Positions 53,415 through 63,500 of a DNA stretch of 64,000 bases are shown here, in pieces. The translations under genes were made by a program, and so were the position numbers. The notes under the pieces are model-generated. The model was not told the DNA's origin and made no database searches. It was given only the letters and a program-made list of their open reading frames with translations. Source of the stretch: JACMLC01 sp963720235 (GTDB lineage: Bacteria; Acidobacteriota; Blastocatellia; Pyrinomonadales; Pyrinomonadaceae); assembly GCA_963720235.1 (NCBI GenBank), contig OY970389.1, positions 4,402,001 through 4,466,000 of the forward strand. The letters run 5' to 3'. Position 1 is the stretch's first letter. Every line of letters begins with the position of its first letter.

Positions 53415-55032
53415 CAGACTCTTCCTGCTTGATGGTTAAGCGTTCCTGTATGCAGGTTTCCACTGTCTGGATAAAAACGTCGGCAGGTGTGTACGGCGTT
53501 TCAACTATTTGGGGATTCGTCGCCGCGCTAATCGCGTTGATGTACTTCTTAGGAAAGCCTTTGGCTTCTAATTCTTTGAGCACATCATTCGTCACTTCGT
53601 AGGCTGTAATTTGCGCCGGGTATGCAGGCGGATTGCTAACGATTTGGGAAACATTCAGTAACAATTCCTTCTGTGTTGCAGTTAGCGGCTCGCGTATGCA
53701 GCCCTCCACCGTTTTGATGAACTCATCCTGTGCGTATGCAGTGTTCACAATAGCTGGATTTTTAGCGACACGGATTGCTCTGATAAATTTTTTGGGAAAG
53801 CCTTTGGCTGCCAGTTCTTCGAGCACATCATCCGTCACCAGATAGGTGGGAAGTTGTCCGGCTGCATCAGTCCACCAGGGCGAGGCAAAGAACATGCCTA
53901 CCTTGTAAGAGGGTTGCATAATTGCGGACTCAAGATACAACTGCACTTTCTGGTGGTTGAGCACATCGAGCCCCGTATGGTCTTCATAGCGTGTGGCCTG
54001 TGCCACCAAATCAAGCGCATAACGCGGCATCGCCAGCCACGCCGCATCTGTGGTTTTTGAAGCCGATTTTTTGTTGGGGTTCTTGCGCGTGGCTATCGAG
54101 TAATGAATTACTTTATCAATCTGCAAGATAGAGTGAAGGCGTGTGTCTGGATAATAATCAAAGTTCACGCCCTTCTGTTTTGCCAGTTTGACAATGGCAT
54201 CAAACAAGGCATTGAACATGCTGGAATAGCCTGTCGTCAAAGTCTTGTATTCCGTGCCGGGTGTAAATTCATTGTTGGCCTGAATCGCATCCGCAGAGTT
54301 CCAGTTAATAATGTTCGAGGTGTAGCCGTTTCCATCCGCAGTATAAGCGAAGCCTTCCGGCCCTAACTGGTCAAACATCAGATTCCAATAGCCAATGTCG
54401 CTCATCCGATCACCTTTCTGGAAAACGGACGAGTCGGGCATGTCAACATTGATAGTCCCTTTTTGATAAAACTCACACCAGTCCCGACGGGTCATGTTCC
54501 CTGCCGCAGTCGGTGACATGGCAAGGTCTTGAAGAACTGTAAAACCGTTATCGGGCGAAGTGGCCGCACCGAAGTGGTCAACATTGTAGGGCGCGGGATT
54601 GTTTGAGTTGATGTCGTTCATATACATGTTCTTCGTGCGCAGGTAGAACAAGGGATTAGTGGACTCATTGAACGGCACCGAATATTTTTTGAGACCAAGC
54701 TGTTCAATAACGGTTGTCACCAGCCTGTGTCCTCCGCTTGTACCAGCATCATTGCCGTCCCAATCCGAATAGCGCATCCCGCCCAATTCCAGATAAGAGT
54801 TTTTCTTATCGTTCTGATAATGATAGGTGCAAACGCGCGCACCCGCAGCGCGCGTTCCGGGGTCATCTTTTGAGAAGTCATACTTTCCCCAGTCGTACAA
54901 TTCAAGCGTGTCGCCTTCTGCTAATTGTTTCGCCTGTGCGCTCTTAGTGCGGGGTTCGCCGTCCAGCAAACGCCATGCTGTGTAAAGCCCTGCGGCCCCT
55001 GCGCCGAATATGGAATAGGTTTTGTTCTCCAT
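53392..55032 (-). CDS. L-amino-acid-oxidase-like flavoprotein, N-terminal fragment (frameshifted)
   Basis: The N-terminus has the FAD-binding FGAGAAGLYTAW (Gly10, 12, 15) and ELGGMRYSDWDG, as in L-amino-acid oxidases of the VioA/RebO/flavin monoamine oxidase superfamily. Family-like sequence runs to about residue 396 (ASPWWTDAAGQLP). About 147 extra residues follow: two copies of an 81-residue unit (VTDDVLEELAAKGFPKKFIR; VTNDVLKELEAKGFPKKYIN), each with a FIxTVExCI segment. The amine-oxidase fold resumes only after them. A good ribosome site (AAAGGA) precedes the ATG. It follows the keto-acid decarboxylase gene by 53 bp on the same strand. The substrate is probably an amino acid. Confidence 0.85.
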   Translation of the reverse strand: MENKTYSIFGAGAAGLYTAWRLLDGEPRTKSAQAKQLAEGDTLELYDWGKYDFSKDDPGTRAAGARVCTYHYQNDKKNSYLELGGMRYSDWDGNDAGTSGGHRLVTTVIEQLGLKKYSVPFNESTNPLFYLRTKNMYMNDINSNNPAPYNVDHFGAATSPDNGFTVLQDLAMSPTAAGNMTRRDWCEFYQKGTINVDMPDSSVFQKGDRMSDIGYWNLMFDQLGPEGFAYTADGNGYTSNIINWNSADAIQANNEFTPGTEYKTLTTGYSSMFNALFDAIVKLAKQKGVNFDYYPDTRLHSILQIDKVIHYSIATRKNPNKKSASKTTDAAWLAMPRYALDLVAQATRYEDHTGLDVLNHQKVQLYLESAIMQPSYKVGMFFASPWWTDAAGQLPTYLVTDDVLEELAAKGFPKKFIRAIRVAKNPAIVNTAYAQDEFIKTVEGCIREPLTATQKELLLNVSQIVSNPPAYPAQITAYEVTNDVLKELEAKGFPKKYINAISAATNPQIVETPYTPADVFIQTVETCIQERLTIKQEESVAESFRA

Positions 55033-55085
55033 GCGATTGAGTCCTTTTAGTTAGAGTGTTGTCAGGATTTTGACTTTGAGGATTT

Positions 55086-56801
55086 CTATTCTATTCCCAG
55101 ACGATACATCTGTTGGGGAAGGTCTTTTTCAGGAATCACGACTTCGACCAATACTGGCTGCTTGGTTATTCTTTTCAATTTGTTCAGGACAGCCTTTAAT
55201 TCCTTAACGGTTGTCACGCGGTATCCTCTGGCTCCAAACGCCTGAGCGAGAGCCATGTAATCCCATTTGGGCAGGATGTCAAAAGCATCGAATTTATGTT
55301 CGGGGCCGGATTCAAACGAAGTGATGTCAACGTAAACCTGTTCGATGGCATAGACTCCGTTGCTCATTACAAAAATCACTGCGTTCAGATTGTTTCTGGC
55401 GAGGGTTGAGAGCGACTGACAAACCATCATAAAGCCGCCGTCGCCAGCTACAGTCCATGCACGCTTTCGACTTCCAAGCTGCGCGCCCGAAGCCGCGCCG
55501 GTCTCGAATCCGATGCATTGCCATGCTGCCGACCCGATGAAGCTGTTCTGTGCGAGACCGTAAGCGTTGGTGGCGACATAAAGCGACGAACTCACTCCGA
55601 AGGTCATCACTACATCATCGAGCATGTTGTTGTCTTGCAGGAACTTCATCGAGTGCTGAAAGAAACGGTTGTAAGTGATGAGTTCAGGTTTGTCATTGAA
55701 CTTCGGGTCTGAATTGGAGGCCCACGGTTCAGGATAAGCCGGTTGCGCTGGGGCTACAGTTGAGAGCGGATAACCTTTAGTCTTCTTAAAACGGAGCAGC
55801 AAGGCTTCCATGAAATCTTTCATGGTCACGCCTTCATAAGTAAAGTACCCGACACGTATCTCTTCTGTGGTAGCCAGCACCATCCCTGCATACTTGTTCT
55901 CGATAAACCAGAGGTAATCATCCGTGATGATTGTGCCAAGAGTGAGGAAGCAATCTGCCTGCTGCACAAGGTCAAGCACATTGTTGATTGAGGCTGCATC
56001 AGAATAGGTTCCGATAAATTTATCACCCTTCTCATCCAGCACGGTTTTGCCGAGAGTGGTGGTCGTATAGAGAAATCCGCTCGCATCTATGAGTTGTTGC
56101 AGCAAGTCTGACAATCCGTGACGAAGCACTTCGACCCCTGCAAATATCATAGGGTTCTTCGCTGCTGTGATTTGAGCCCAGGCCTGCTCGACTGCGTTTT
56201 CAAGAGCCGCCGGTTCGCTTTTGATGATTAATGGTTCTAAAGGTTTATTGCTCGGTCGCGGACAAGGCTCGCCCCAGACTTCTTTGTAACAGGCAATGTA
56301 AACAGGCCTTTGGTGTGTGATGGCTGCTATCAGCAGATTGTCTATTTTTTCGGGCGCGCCCACCGAAGTGCTCAGTGTCTCGGCAGCCACCGTCACGCGC
56401 TCATACACTTCCTGGTCGGCATTGAGGTTGCCGGTCGAGTGGTGATAGAGCACGTTATACATTTTGGTGACCTGACGTGTATCTGCGCCCGGCGCGGCGC
56501 TGATGACAACCACCGGACTGCGTTCGACGTATGCACCGGCAATGGCATTGAGCGCGCTGAAGGTGCTCACTCCGTACTGGAGCGAGACCGCTCCCAGGCC
56601 TCTCGTGCGCCCGTAGGCATCTGCTGCATAAGCAGCATCAAGCTCATTAATCGCGCCGATGGTTTCTATCCCGTCAAAGTACTCCAAAGCCTGCGTGAAG
56701 TGCTTTACATAATCACCGGGAATCTGAAAGACTTCCGTCACGTTGAGTTGCTTCAATCTGGTTAACAGATAATCAGCGACCGTAAAAGTTTTTTTCTGCA
56801 T
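55086..56801 (-). CDS. Thiamine-pyrophosphate-dependent 2-keto-acid decarboxylase (pyruvate/indolepyruvate decarboxylase type)
   Basis: The 571-residue enzyme has the three-domain PDC layout. The cofactor-activating Glu53 is in AINELDAAYAADAYGR, and the paired His120-His121 (YHHSTG) is typical of PDC/IPDC and absent from acetolactate synthases. The TPP/Mg motif begins GDGGF (453-455) and ends SNGVYAIE. It converts a 2-oxo acid to the aldehyde and CO2. Its neighbour should make 2-oxo acids from amino acids, so an aromatic or branched 2-oxo acid is the probable substrate; pyruvate is less likely. It is the first gene of a two-gene row. A 24-bp piece of its 5' end is repeated upstream. Confidence 0.92.
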   Translation of the reverse strand: MQKKTFTVADYLLTRLKQLNVTEVFQIPGDYVKHFTQALEYFDGIETIGAINELDAAYAADAYGRTRGLGAVSLQYGVSTFSALNAIAGAYVERSPVVVISAAPGADTRQVTKMYNVLYHHSTGNLNADQEVYERVTVAAETLSTSVGAPEKIDNLLIAAITHQRPVYIACYKEVWGEPCPRPSNKPLEPLIIKSEPAALENAVEQAWAQITAAKNPMIFAGVEVLRHGLSDLLQQLIDASGFLYTTTTLGKTVLDEKGDKFIGTYSDAASINNVLDLVQQADCFLTLGTIITDDYLWFIENKYAGMVLATTEEIRVGYFTYEGVTMKDFMEALLLRFKKTKGYPLSTVAPAQPAYPEPWASNSDPKFNDKPELITYNRFFQHSMKFLQDNNMLDDVVMTFGVSSSLYVATNAYGLAQNSFIGSAAWQCIGFETGAASGAQLGSRKRAWTVAGDGGFMMVCQSLSTLARNNLNAVIFVMSNGVYAIEQVYVDITSFESGPEHKFDAFDILPKWDYMALAQAFGARGYRVTTVKELKAVLNKLKRITKQPVLVEVVIPEKDLPQQMYRLGIE

Positions 56802-56876
56802 TCTTTTTGATTACCTTGCCTCTGAAAAGGTCATCAGAGATGAGGATGTTTCGACCGTAAAAGTTTTTTTTCTGCA
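56777..56876. repeat. Direct repeat of the decarboxylase 5' end (24/25 bp)
   Basis: CGACCGTAAAAGTTTTTTTC / TGCA at 56777-56800 contains the first codons of the decarboxylase on the minus strand. The copy at 56852-56876 is identical apart from one more T. The units are 75 bp apart. Confidence 0.85.
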
Positions 56877-57182
56877 CAGATTGATTGCAGGTGCGAGATG
56901 TACTGCAAGATATGCTGATAACTTTACGATGTCAATAGTTAATCAGAGACAGCTTAGCTCACGACGTTATTGTTCGTGGGCCACAACTGTTTACAACGCG
57001 ATTGGCCCAGAAGAGCGGTCAATCAATTTTTCGATTCCGGGATTCGGAAATCCCAGAAACGAACACCGCGCAACTGTCTTCCCTCGCTTTTCCTCAACAA
57101 ATCCGGCCCTTTTCAATAGTTTGACTTTCAAGTTAAAACTGGCACGCGGCTTGTAATAAGCAACTACGGCGAGAAATTAAAA
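56802..57182. other. Intergenic region between the decarboxylase and the ABC transporter
   Basis: This 381-bp gap separates two divergent gene rows. It contains a near-copy of the decarboxylase start (56852-56876). The open frame 56881-57156 on the plus strand has no ribosome site or recognisable sequence, so I do not call it a gene. The region is less GC-rich than its right neighbour. Confidence 0.45.
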
Positions 57183-57947
57183 ATGTTGAGAGCTACCACA
57201 AAAACTGAAAACGGCGCGCTGAAAACTTCAAAGCTTATCCGCCTTGAAAATGTCGGCAAGGTTTTCTCGACCGAAGAGGTTGAGACGCACGCGCTCTCTG
57301 GCATTCACTTGGAAATCAGCGTGGGCGAGTACTTAGCGATTGCAGGGCCATCGGGCTGCGGCAAGTCAACGCTGCTGGCGATTCTCGGTCTGCTTGATTC
57401 ACCGACAACTGGAAGCTACTGGCTGAATGGCAAGCTGGTTTCAGAGCTCGCGCAAGCCGAACGCGCGCGCGTGCGCAATCGTGAAATCGGTTTCGTCTTT
57501 CAGAGCTTCAATCTCATAGGCGACCTGACTGTGTTTGAGAATGTGGAACTGCCGCTCACTTACTGGAACATCAAGGCGCAGGAGCGAAAAGAGAAGGTCA
57601 ATGCCGCGCTGGAAAAAGTCGGGATGGCGCATCGCGGGAAACATTTGCCGAGCCAGCTTTCCGGCGGACAGCAGCAGCGTGTCGCAGTCGCGCGCGCAGT
57701 CGTGGGCCAGCCTTTGATTCTGCTGGCGGATGAACCGACGGGCAATCTCGATTCGGCCAACGGCGAGACAGTGATGGAACTCCTCAGAGACCTCAATCGC
57801 GGCGGCACGACAGTTTGCATGGTGACACACGACCCGCGCTATGCGCTCTATGCAGGGCGCACGATTCATCTTTTCGATGGACGCATTGTCGAAGAGAGTC
57901 GCGAGAGCGCGGAAGATGTGGAGGAAGTGGCCTCATGGAAAAGCTGA
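57183..57947 (+). CDS. ABC transporter ATP-binding protein (LolD/MacB type)
   Basis: The 254-residue ATPase has Walker A GPSGCGKST (about 55-63), Q-loop FQSFNLIGDLTVFENVELPL, signature LSGGQQQRVAVARAV and Walker B LILLADEPTGNLDS. The ENVELPL and SGGQQQR sequences place it in the MacB/LolD/FtsE group. It should energise the FtsX-like permease encoded next, with which it overlaps by at least one base. The substrate could be a lipoprotein, peptide or other amphiphile; the sequence does not decide. Confidence 0.93.
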   Translation: MLRATTKTENGALKTSKLIRLENVGKVFSTEEVETHALSGIHLEISVGEYLAIAGPSGCGKSTLLAILGLLDSPTTGSYWLNGKLVSELAQAERARVRNREIGFVFQSFNLIGDLTVFENVELPLTYWNIKAQERKEKVNAALEKVGMAHRGKHLPSQLSGGQQQRVAVARAVVGQPLILLADEPTGNLDSANGETVMELLRDLNRGGTTVCMVTHDPRYALYAGRTIHLFDGRIVEESRESAEDVEEVASWKS

Positions 57948-60376
57948 TGCAGGATTTGCGTTTCGGCTGGCGCACGCTGTGGAAGCATCCGGGCATCATG
58001 GCTGTCGCGGTCATCGCGCTCGCGCTCGGCATCGGCGCGAACAGCGCAATCTTCAGCGTCGTTAATGCAATTCTTTTAAGACCGCTCAATGTCCCGCAGC
58101 CTGAACGCATGGTCGCTGTGACGGAAAACAGAGGCGGCGAAATCTGGTCAACAGTCGCGCCCGCCAACTTTGTCTCATGGAGAGAACGCAATCAAGTCTT
58201 TGCAGAGATGGCTGCGTTTGCCGGCTACAGCTATAACCTGCTCGGCGGCGAAGCGCCTGAGCAGTTACAGGCCATGCGAGTTTCCGCATCTCTCTTTCCG
58301 ATGCTTTCCATCAGTCCGGCTCTGGGCCGGAATTTTCTGCCGGAAGAAGACCAGCCGGGCAAAGAGCGTGTCGTCATCATCAGTCACAATCTCTGGCAAA
58401 AACATTTCGGCTCGCAGCCGAACATCATTAACCAGACAATTAATCTTGGCGGCAACAGCTACACAGTCGTCGGCGTGATGGCTGAGGGCTTTGAGTTTCC
58501 AAACCCGGACACGGAACTGTGGACGCCGATTGCGATTAACGATGGAACTGTGGACGGGATGGGCGGGCGCATCATCAATGTGCTGGCGCGTTTGAAGCCG
58601 AATGTCACGCTCGGAGAAGCGCGCAGAGAGATGAACGCTCTGGCCCAGAAACTGGCGGAGGAGAGGCCGGATTTTAATGCCGGATGGGGCGTCTCGATTA
58701 CGCCGCTGCAAGAGTTGGTCGTAGGTGATGTGAGGCGTTCGCTGCTGGTGCTGTTGGGCGCGGTCAGCTTTGTGTTGCTGATTGCGTGCGCGAATGTCGC
58801 GAATCTTTTGCTGGCGCGCGCCGCTAGAAGACAAAGAGAGATTGCTATACGGATTGCTCTGGGCGCGAGTCGCTTGCGGTTGGTGCGTATGCTGCTGACG
58901 GAGAGCATGCTGTTAGCGATGGTCGGTGGCGCGCTTGGATTGTTGCTGGCTGTGTGGGGCGTGGATGGATTGCTCGCGCTCGCTCCCGGCAACTTGCCGC
59001 GTGCCGGAGAGATAAGCATGGATCGCTGGGTCTTCGTCTATACGCTCGCGGTTTCGCTTTTGACGGGCTTTATCTTCGGACTCGCTCCGGCTTTGCAGGC
59101 ATCGAAGCCGAATCTCAACGAGTTGCTCAAGGAAGGAATCAGGAGTTCCCCTGCGGGCTTTGGCCGCGACCGTTTGCGTAGTCTGCTCGTTGTCGCAGAG
59201 GTCGCGCTCTCGCTTGTTCTGCTCATCGGCGCGGGGCTTTTGATGCGCAGCTTCGTGCGCTTGCAGAATGTTGATCCGGGCTTTGACCCGCGCAATGTAA
59301 TAGCGATGCGCGTCTCTTTGCCGGATGAAAAATATGCTGAGGACGAAAAGGTCGTAGGCTTTTACCGGGAAGCATTCGCGCGGATTAAGCGTTTGCCGGA
59401 AGTCAGGCAAGCGGGCGCGATTCATGTCTTGCCGTGGAGCGGAGACAATTCGGGCCGCTACTTTCATCCAGAAGGCAGGCCGATGCCGAAGGCCGGTGAA
59501 GAGCCGACTTACAATTATCGCGTCGTCACGCCGGGCTACTTCGAGACGATGAGCATACGCCTCCTGCGCGGGCGCGATTTCGCGGTCGAGGACACGGCTC
59601 AAGCTCCCGGCGTAGTGATTCTCAACGAAGCTATGGCGCGTCTCTTCTGGCCCAATGAAGAAGCCCTGGGCAAGCGCGTCAAGCACAGAGGCCGCGAGGA
59701 AGACCCATGGTTCACAGTGATTGGAGTTGTCGGCAATGTGCGGCATCACTGGCTCGGCGATGCGACGCAACCGGAAATCTATTTCACTTACGCGCAGGTT
59801 CCGATTCTCGGAAGCAGGACGATTGAGCGGCACAGGCGTTCGATGCAGATAGTGGTTCGCACAGATTCAGACCCTTTAACAATCGTGCCTGCCATGCGCA
59901 GAGAGGTCGCAAGCATTGATGCGGAGCTTCCGCTCTACAACATCAAGACGATGGACGAGAGGCTGGGCTACTCGCTTGTGCGGCCACGCTTCAATACGCT
60001 CTTGATGTCCATCTTCGCGGCGGTCGCGCTCATCCTCGCGGCGGCGGGCCTTTATGGCGTGATGTCTTACATGGTCGCGCAGCGCACGCACGAGATAGGC
60101 ATCCGCATCGCTCTGGGCGCGCGGCAGAAGGACGTGCTGATGCTCATCCTCAAGCAAGGATTCAAGCTGATTCTCGCGGGCATCATTATCGGCCTTGTCG
60201 CGGCTTTGATGCTGACGCGCTTTATGTCAGGGCTGCTCTACGACGTGAGCGTGAGAGACCCGTACATTTTTGCGGGCATCTCTTTTGTGCTGGCGGCGAT
60301 TGCGCTGCTGGCCTGCTACATCCCCGCGCGGCGCGCAACACGCGTCGAGCCGACTGTGGCTTTGAGGTACGAGTAG
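57935..60376 (+). CDS. MacB-like/FtsX ABC permease (ADOP type)
   Basis: From the ATG at 57935 (ribosome site GGAGG) the protein has 813 residues. A start at 57947 in a TGATG overlap with the ATPase stop is equally possible. It has an N-terminal transmembrane helix (about 20-42), a periplasmic MacB core domain, four central helices (about 280-460), a second core domain and three C-terminal helices (about 690-800). The N-terminal LRFGWRTLWKHPGIMAVAVI and LGIGANSAIFSVVNAILLRP blocks are typical of long acidobacterial permeases. Two FtsX-like halves in one chain suggest that it works without a second permease gene. Confidence 0.92.
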   Translation: MEKLMQDLRFGWRTLWKHPGIMAVAVIALALGIGANSAIFSVVNAILLRPLNVPQPERMVAVTENRGGEIWSTVAPANFVSWRERNQVFAEMAAFAGYSYNLLGGEAPEQLQAMRVSASLFPMLSISPALGRNFLPEEDQPGKERVVIISHNLWQKHFGSQPNIINQTINLGGNSYTVVGVMAEGFEFPNPDTELWTPIAINDGTVDGMGGRIINVLARLKPNVTLGEARREMNALAQKLAEERPDFNAGWGVSITPLQELVVGDVRRSLLVLLGAVSFVLLIACANVANLLLARAARRQREIAIRIALGASRLRLVRMLLTESMLLAMVGGALGLLLAVWGVDGLLALAPGNLPRAGEISMDRWVFVYTLAVSLLTGFIFGLAPALQASKPNLNELLKEGIRSSPAGFGRDRLRSLLVVAEVALSLVLLIGAGLLMRSFVRLQNVDPGFDPRNVIAMRVSLPDEKYAEDEKVVGFYREAFARIKRLPEVRQAGAIHVLPWSGDNSGRYFHPEGRPMPKAGEEPTYNYRVVTPGYFETMSIRLLRGRDFAVEDTAQAPGVVILNEAMARLFWPNEEALGKRVKHRGREEDPWFTVIGVVGNVRHHWLGDATQPEIYFTYAQVPILGSRTIERHRRSMQIVVRTDSDPLTIVPAMRREVASIDAELPLYNIKTMDERLGYSLVRPRFNTLLMSIFAAVALILAAAGLYGVMSYMVAQRTHEIGIRIALGARQKDVLMLILKQGFKLILAGIIIGLVAALMLTRFMSGLLYDVSVRDPYIFAGISFVLAAIALLACYIPARRATRVEPTVALRYE

Positions 60377-60503
60377 ATTTGAAGACGATTTAGTTTCAGG
60401 AAGAACAAGTAAGTAAGACTACAGACTTTGTCTCGCAAGTGAATAGCAGACAAGGCTCAGGAGAAGTGTTGCCATTTTTCGATTTGAAGAAGGAGTTAAA
60501 GTC

Positions 60504-63500
60504 ATGAAAAAAATTTCCCGCAAAGGCGCAAAGGCGCAAAGAAGAGGAGCAGTTGCATTTCTTCTTTCGCTTGCGATGTTGATGCAAGCAATTTTGACAT
60601 TGCCTGTCAGGGCGCAGGAGAAGCCAGCGGCAGAGACGAGTAAATATGCGGAGAAGCTGCGCGCTTTTGAAGAGTTTGTCAAAAAGCAGATGGAGACGGA
60701 CAGAGTTCCGGGACTGACCATCGGTTTCGTCAAAGACGGTTTCACGTGGGCCAAAGGTTTCGGGCAAGCAGACCTTGAGAACAAAAGTCCTGCGACGGCT
60801 GAGACTGTCTATCGGCTTGCCTCTGTGACCAAGCCTATGACTGCGCTGGCCGTGCTTCAGCTTGTCGAGAAAGGCAAAATCAATCTTGATGCAGAAGTGC
60901 AAACTTATGTTCCATATTATCCGAAACAGAAATGGCCTGTGACCATCAGACAGCTTCTGGGCCACTTGGGCGGCGGGCAAACTGGCTCAGGCTTAGGCGC
61001 GGAGCGCAAGACCGTGCGCGAGGTCGTAGAGGCAATCTCGAAGCATGAGCTTGAAGCGGAGCCGGGAACAAAATTTGTCTATACGACGAGCGGCTATAAC
61101 CTGCTCGGCGCGGCAATCGAAGGTGCTTCCGGCAAATCTTTCGCAGAGTACATGCGCGACTACATCTGGCAACCGCTCGGCATGATGAACACGACGATGG
61201 ACAACCCGCGCGATGTTGTGCAGAACCGCGCGCGCGGCTACGAGCTTGTTGATGGAAGAATCAAGAATGCACAGTTCGTGGATGTCAGCACTCGCTTTGG
61301 CGGCGGCGGCGCGAGTGGGACTGTGACAGACCTCTTGCGCTTTGCGCGCGGTCTCAATCAGGGCAAGGCTCTGTCGAAAGAGTTTGTGGATTTGATGTAC
61401 ACGCCGATGGCGAATCGCGAAGGCCGCTTTATGGCTCATCAGGGCGGCGATTGGGATTACGGCATGGGCTGGTTCGTCTCGCCCGTCAACGGTCGCTTTG
61501 CAGCGCATCACGACGGCGGGCAGAAGGGAACGCAGACTTCGCTCTATCGCGTGCCGTCGGAAAATTTTGCGATTGCCTTTGCCTGCAATCTGGAAGGCGT
61601 GGATTACTCACCATACATCTCGCGCCTCTACGAGCTTGTGTTGGACGAGGCTTGGGACATTCGCGCCTATACGAAAGAGAAGAATGATGTCGCGCTCTAC
61701 AAAGCTATGGAGAGCGCGTTCAAATTCGGCATGATGCACTACGACAGGACGCGGCAACCGCTCACGACTAACACGCAGGAGTTGGCACAGGCTTTCGCTT
61801 ACTTCAACACGGTCGTCAATCGTGAAGCAAGCAGCTTATCCGCGCAGGAAGCGGAACAGAAAATCAAGGATGGCAGGCATCCTGTCGCCGGACAGGCTTT
61901 CGTCAAAATCGGCTCATGGATGGCCGCGCGGCTCGCAGAGCGTTACGGCGCGGAGCGGCTCAATTCTTATCACAAGTCTGGCGCAATCTCTTTCTTCGGT
62001 GATTTCATAGAGGTCGCGCGCGCGACTCAAAACTTTCCTCAGGAGCTTCGCTTTCAAGACTCTTTCGAGCGGACGGCTGCGAAGTGGAATCAGGACTGGC
62101 AAAAATCTTTTAGCGCGGAGATACGCAATCTGAAAATCGCGCCGGGCGCGGACATGGATGCAATTTCCGCAAAGCTCCGCAGCAATTTTTCCGGCGTGGA
62201 AGTTTATCCGAATTTTGTTCCAGAGCTGATGAGGTTTCAGGTCGGAGGCGTGGAAGTCGTCAAGGCGCAGAAGCTCGCGGCAGAGCTTTATCCAAATTCA
62301 GATCGCGCGGTTGGCAACTATGCCATCATTCTTCTTGCGCTCGGAGACAAGCGGCCCGACGAATTTAAGAATGTCATCGGCGCGACGGACGATGCGCGCA
62401 CGCTGATGAAAAAATCTCTGGAGCTTAATGCGAACGGAATCGCGAGTGCGAAAATCCTGAACATGATTGCCAACAACTGGGCCAATGAAGGCGCGGCGCA
62501 CAGGATTGAGAAGGCTATGAATGTGCTCAGGCTGGCGCAGGAACTGCATCCGAAAGAGGCCGTGCTGTATGACAGCTTAGGAAATATTCATTGGCGCAAG
62601 GGAGAAAAGACGCAGGCCGCAGAGCAATATCGCAAGGCTCTTGAAGTTGATGCGAAATTCGAGCACGCGCAGAGCATGCTCAAGCGAATCAGCGAAGAGT
62701 CTCAGGCGGGCAAGCGGCCCACAGGCCCGACTGACCCGAAAGAGTTGGAAGCTTTTCTCAATAAATTTTTCTCTGAGCAGATGGACAGGCTGCATGTGCC
62801 GGGCGCAATCATCACCGTCGTGAAGGATGGAAAACTTTTCTTCACCAAAGGCTACGGCTTCGCAGACCTAGAGAAACAGATTCCGGTTAACCCGGACAAG
62901 ACGCTCTTTCGCGCTTACTCTGTCTCGAAATCTTTTACGGCGACGGGAGTGATGCAACTGGTCGAGCGCGGCAAGCTCAAAATGGACGAGGATGTCAATA
63001 AATATTTGAAGCGGTTCAAGCTCAAAGAGAATTTTCCAGAGCCTGTGACCTTGGCAAATCTCTTGACGCACACAGCCGGATTCGTGGACACGGATTCGGG
63101 CGTGGATTCCATGTTCGCGCGCGGGACATACAAAGGCGTTGCGCTCGGAGACAATCTAGCCGGACACATGCCGCCGCGCTCGAAGGCTGTCGGCGCGTTT
63201 CGTTATTCAAACTATGGAGCTTCGCTCGCGGGCCATGTGCTCGAAGAAGTTTCGGGCGAACCGTTTGAGCAGTATATGGAAAAACATATCCTGCAACCTT
63301 TGGGCATGAAGCACAGCACTTTTCTCTTGCCTGACAAGTTGCCCGCCAACATCGCTTCGGATGTGGCCGTCGGTTATCGCTATGTTGACGGCAGCTATCA
63401 AAGAATGACGCCGGACGAAGGCGACTTCTGGACTGCTCCCGCCGCGAACCTCTTGACGACAGGCACGGACATCTCGCGTTTTATGATTGCGCACCTCAAC

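Noticed and set aside
56881..57156. 91-codon open frame in the gap between the decarboxylase and the ABC transporter
   Set aside because: It has no Shine-Dalgarno, no family resemblance and overlaps the presumed promoters of two divergent gene rows.
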